The translations under genes and the position numbers were made by a program. The notes beneath the pieces are model-generated. The model worked only from the letters and a program-made list of their open reading frames with translations. It was not told where the DNA came from and made no database searches. Source: Neodiprion pinetum (lineage: Eukaryota; Arthropoda; Insecta; Hymenoptera; Diprionidae). Taken from it: a stretch of 64,000 nucleotides of DNA. The stretch is from contig NC_060236.1 of the NCBI RefSeq assembly GCF_021155775.2, forward strand, positions 18,526,519-18,590,518. Direction: 5' to 3'. How positions within the stretch are numbered: position 1 is the stretch's first letter; every line of letters begins with the position of its first letter. This document shows positions 62,301 through 64,000 of the stretch, piece by piece.

Positions 62301-64000
62301 TTTGTCATCATTTTCATCACACGGCAATATTGATGAATGATGACACTTGCTTTCGATTTCGAACAGTTCGTTATAAGACGTGCAAAAATTTTTTTTTATC
62401 AATTTGAAAGATAATTAATGACGTACGCGAATGACTCGATAAGAAGATGGAATTGCGTTTCGAAGTGTGAATCCCATTTTATAAATTGTCGGAGCACCGT
62501 TTTACGGCATTGAAATAATAAAAAAAAATTTAATCAAATCTTACGAAGTGTGCAGTGAAATTTAACGTCCAAGATTTTAGAACGGTTAAACGTGATTCGA
62601 AAATCGCGTCAAACCCGTGCTGAAAACTTCTAGAAGTGTATATTTCTTTTTTTTCGATGTTGGAAAAATTATACTATCGTTGATGGTCGATAGAATTTAG
62701 TTGTAAAAATGTTTATACGCGCATGTATATTCCATCAGTGCGGTGCTAATAATTGGAAACTCCGCCTCGCGAAGCTCGTGCGGTTTCACGGACGCCGAGA
62801 TATTTGGGAATGCTTAACCGACTATTCATTCCCATTATTCTCATTGTATAACCGCATCGCTAAACGTTGGATTGCCCACCGGAATCCGGTGTCAACTGAT
62901 CGTCGTCGATGCCGTAGAACCGAACCTTGGAATTATCATTCATTTATGCGTCGCGTAACCGCTTACAACAGCCTCAATTCACAGGCGCAGGCTCTTTTCA
63001 AGAAAGAAGAAAGATTTAAACTTATTGAAACAGATTCGTTTTTATTTCCGATAGTCCGAACCAGTCGTTTTTTGTTTTAAATTGGATTGGGATTGGGAAT
63101 TTCGTCTACTTCCTTTTTTTTTCGTTTACGCATTTCAGCGCAATTTCATTTCCATCCAATTTGTTGTACAAATTTTGTTTGTATTATTTCGATTCATTTT
63201 TATTTCCGTTAGTCTAAACCAAGCGTTTTATTGTTTTAAATTGGAGTATGATTGGAAATTTCGTCTACTTCCTTTTTCTTTCATTTACGCATTTCAGCGC
63301 AATTTCATTTCCATCCGATTAGTTGTACAAATTTTGTTTCTATTTATTTTTGCTCGACGATTCTCTTTTACAAATTAAATAAAATTCAAACAGTAATCAA
63401 AAAGCAGAGAAGGAAATCAAATTCGTACAAATGTCTATGAAAAAAGTGGAATGATTGATTAGAATTGAAATTGAATGAATAGAAATATCGCTAAAAAATA
63501 TTCAACAGGCTTGCAATGTATGGAATTATTTTAATGCGAAGGACAATTTTTTTATTAGTTCAAACAAGTTATATTTTATCGACCGAATACGATAATATAA
63601 ATGAAACGAAGAGTATCAGAAACTGATGAAAGAAAAGCATTATTACATAGCAAATATACTACGGTTAACTATGAAAATGATTTGTAGAATAATATCGTTC
63701 GAAAAAATTTGAGAAAAAAATATCGACCGTGAAAAACTTACACATTTTGATTTTCCATTCGACCGATTTTTCGAATTCCAAGAACTGAAATTGTTAGTCG
63801 GCGAATTCTGCCGCAGCAGATTTCTGGGCACAAAAGAGAAGCAAATGCAAATCCGCAATTTATTCGAATATCTTTGACACAAACGATTTTCAATTTTGTT
63901 TTTTCAACAAAATGGCGGTCGTTCGAGGTTTAAATTCGACTTTCCTTCTGAATTTAGAACGTTATTTTGTTCAACCGTTTGTTCACTCGTCAGACTTTCG
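59371..64000. other. probable 5' intron or upstream region of Cda5
   Basis: No exon with a CBM14 start was found. Two patches (61556-61961 and 62709-63080) have open frames and more balanced composition than their surroundings. Neither shows a recognised domain or convincing splice sites, so they are left unassigned. The rest is AT-rich with short runs of A and T. Confidence 0.4.
63034..63350. repeat. tandem duplication of about 158 bp
   Basis: Two adjacent copies share TTTTTATTTCCG, GTTTTAAATTGGA, TTCGTCTACTTCCTTTTT, ACGCATTTCAGCGCAATTTC and TTGTACAAATTTTGTTT, offset by about 158 bp. Confidence 0.7.

Noticed and set aside
1..64000. CRISPR array, rRNA or tRNA genes, bacterial operon features
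   Set aside because: The window is eukaryotic with spliced genes; I saw no spaced identical direct repeats of CRISPR size and no tRNA cloverleaf or rRNA sequence.

Overview
This looks like nuclear DNA of an insect, plausibly a hymenopteran. It is AT-rich, has many short phase-matched GT/AG introns, carries insect-type gene families, and is full of small inverted-repeat elements. The species cannot be named from the window. All gene models below were built by hand from open frames, splice sites and intron phases. In two of the three models every exon junction in the window keeps frame; the protease model has one unresolved linking exon.

Region 1 (1-13.7 kb, + strand) is the 3' part of a very large ion-channel gene. 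Nineteen phase-compatible exons encode 1,909 residues before the stop. They contain four consecutive modules of S1-S6, pore, C-linker and cyclic-nucleotide-binding fold (the first module enters at S5). This is the architecture of the single-chain tetra-CNG/CNGK channels described from sea urchin and fish sperm. The four selectivity filters here are all different and mostly non-canonical.

Region 2 (13.7-15.9 kb) is a convergent intergenic gap with no gene seen. Region 3 (15.9-30.6 kb, - strand) is an M13/neprilysin-like gene: a short N-terminal anchor, a Thr-rich stalk made of three tandemly duplicated 63-nt exons, and a full peptidase ectodomain. Its HExxH is NExxH and the conserved C-terminal His is Asn, so it is probably a pseudo-protease. 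Its large introns hold several MITE-like elements. Region 4 (30.6-35.4 kb) is intergenic and repeat-rich.

Region 5 (35.4-59.4 kb, - strand) is a chitin deacetylase gene of the Cda5 type: the end of a CBM14 chitin-binding domain, a long low-complexity linker split over many small exons, then a polysaccharide deacetylase domain with intact motifs. The exon carrying the first metal motifs exists as two 226-nt alternatives that must be mutually exclusive to keep frame. Its first exons lie beyond 59.4 kb, probably outside the window. Region 6 (59.4-64 kb) is most likely the 5' intron of this gene.

The three genes are unrelated in function (membrane signalling, extracellular peptidase-like, cuticle or matrix chitin modification) and show no sign of co-regulation. 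The most unusual items are the asymmetric four-repeat channel, the zinc-site-defective neprilysin with a recently amplified stalk exon, the mutually exclusive catalytic exons of Cda5, and a palindromic GCGCATGCGC motif that recurs six times, mostly inside inverted-repeat elements.
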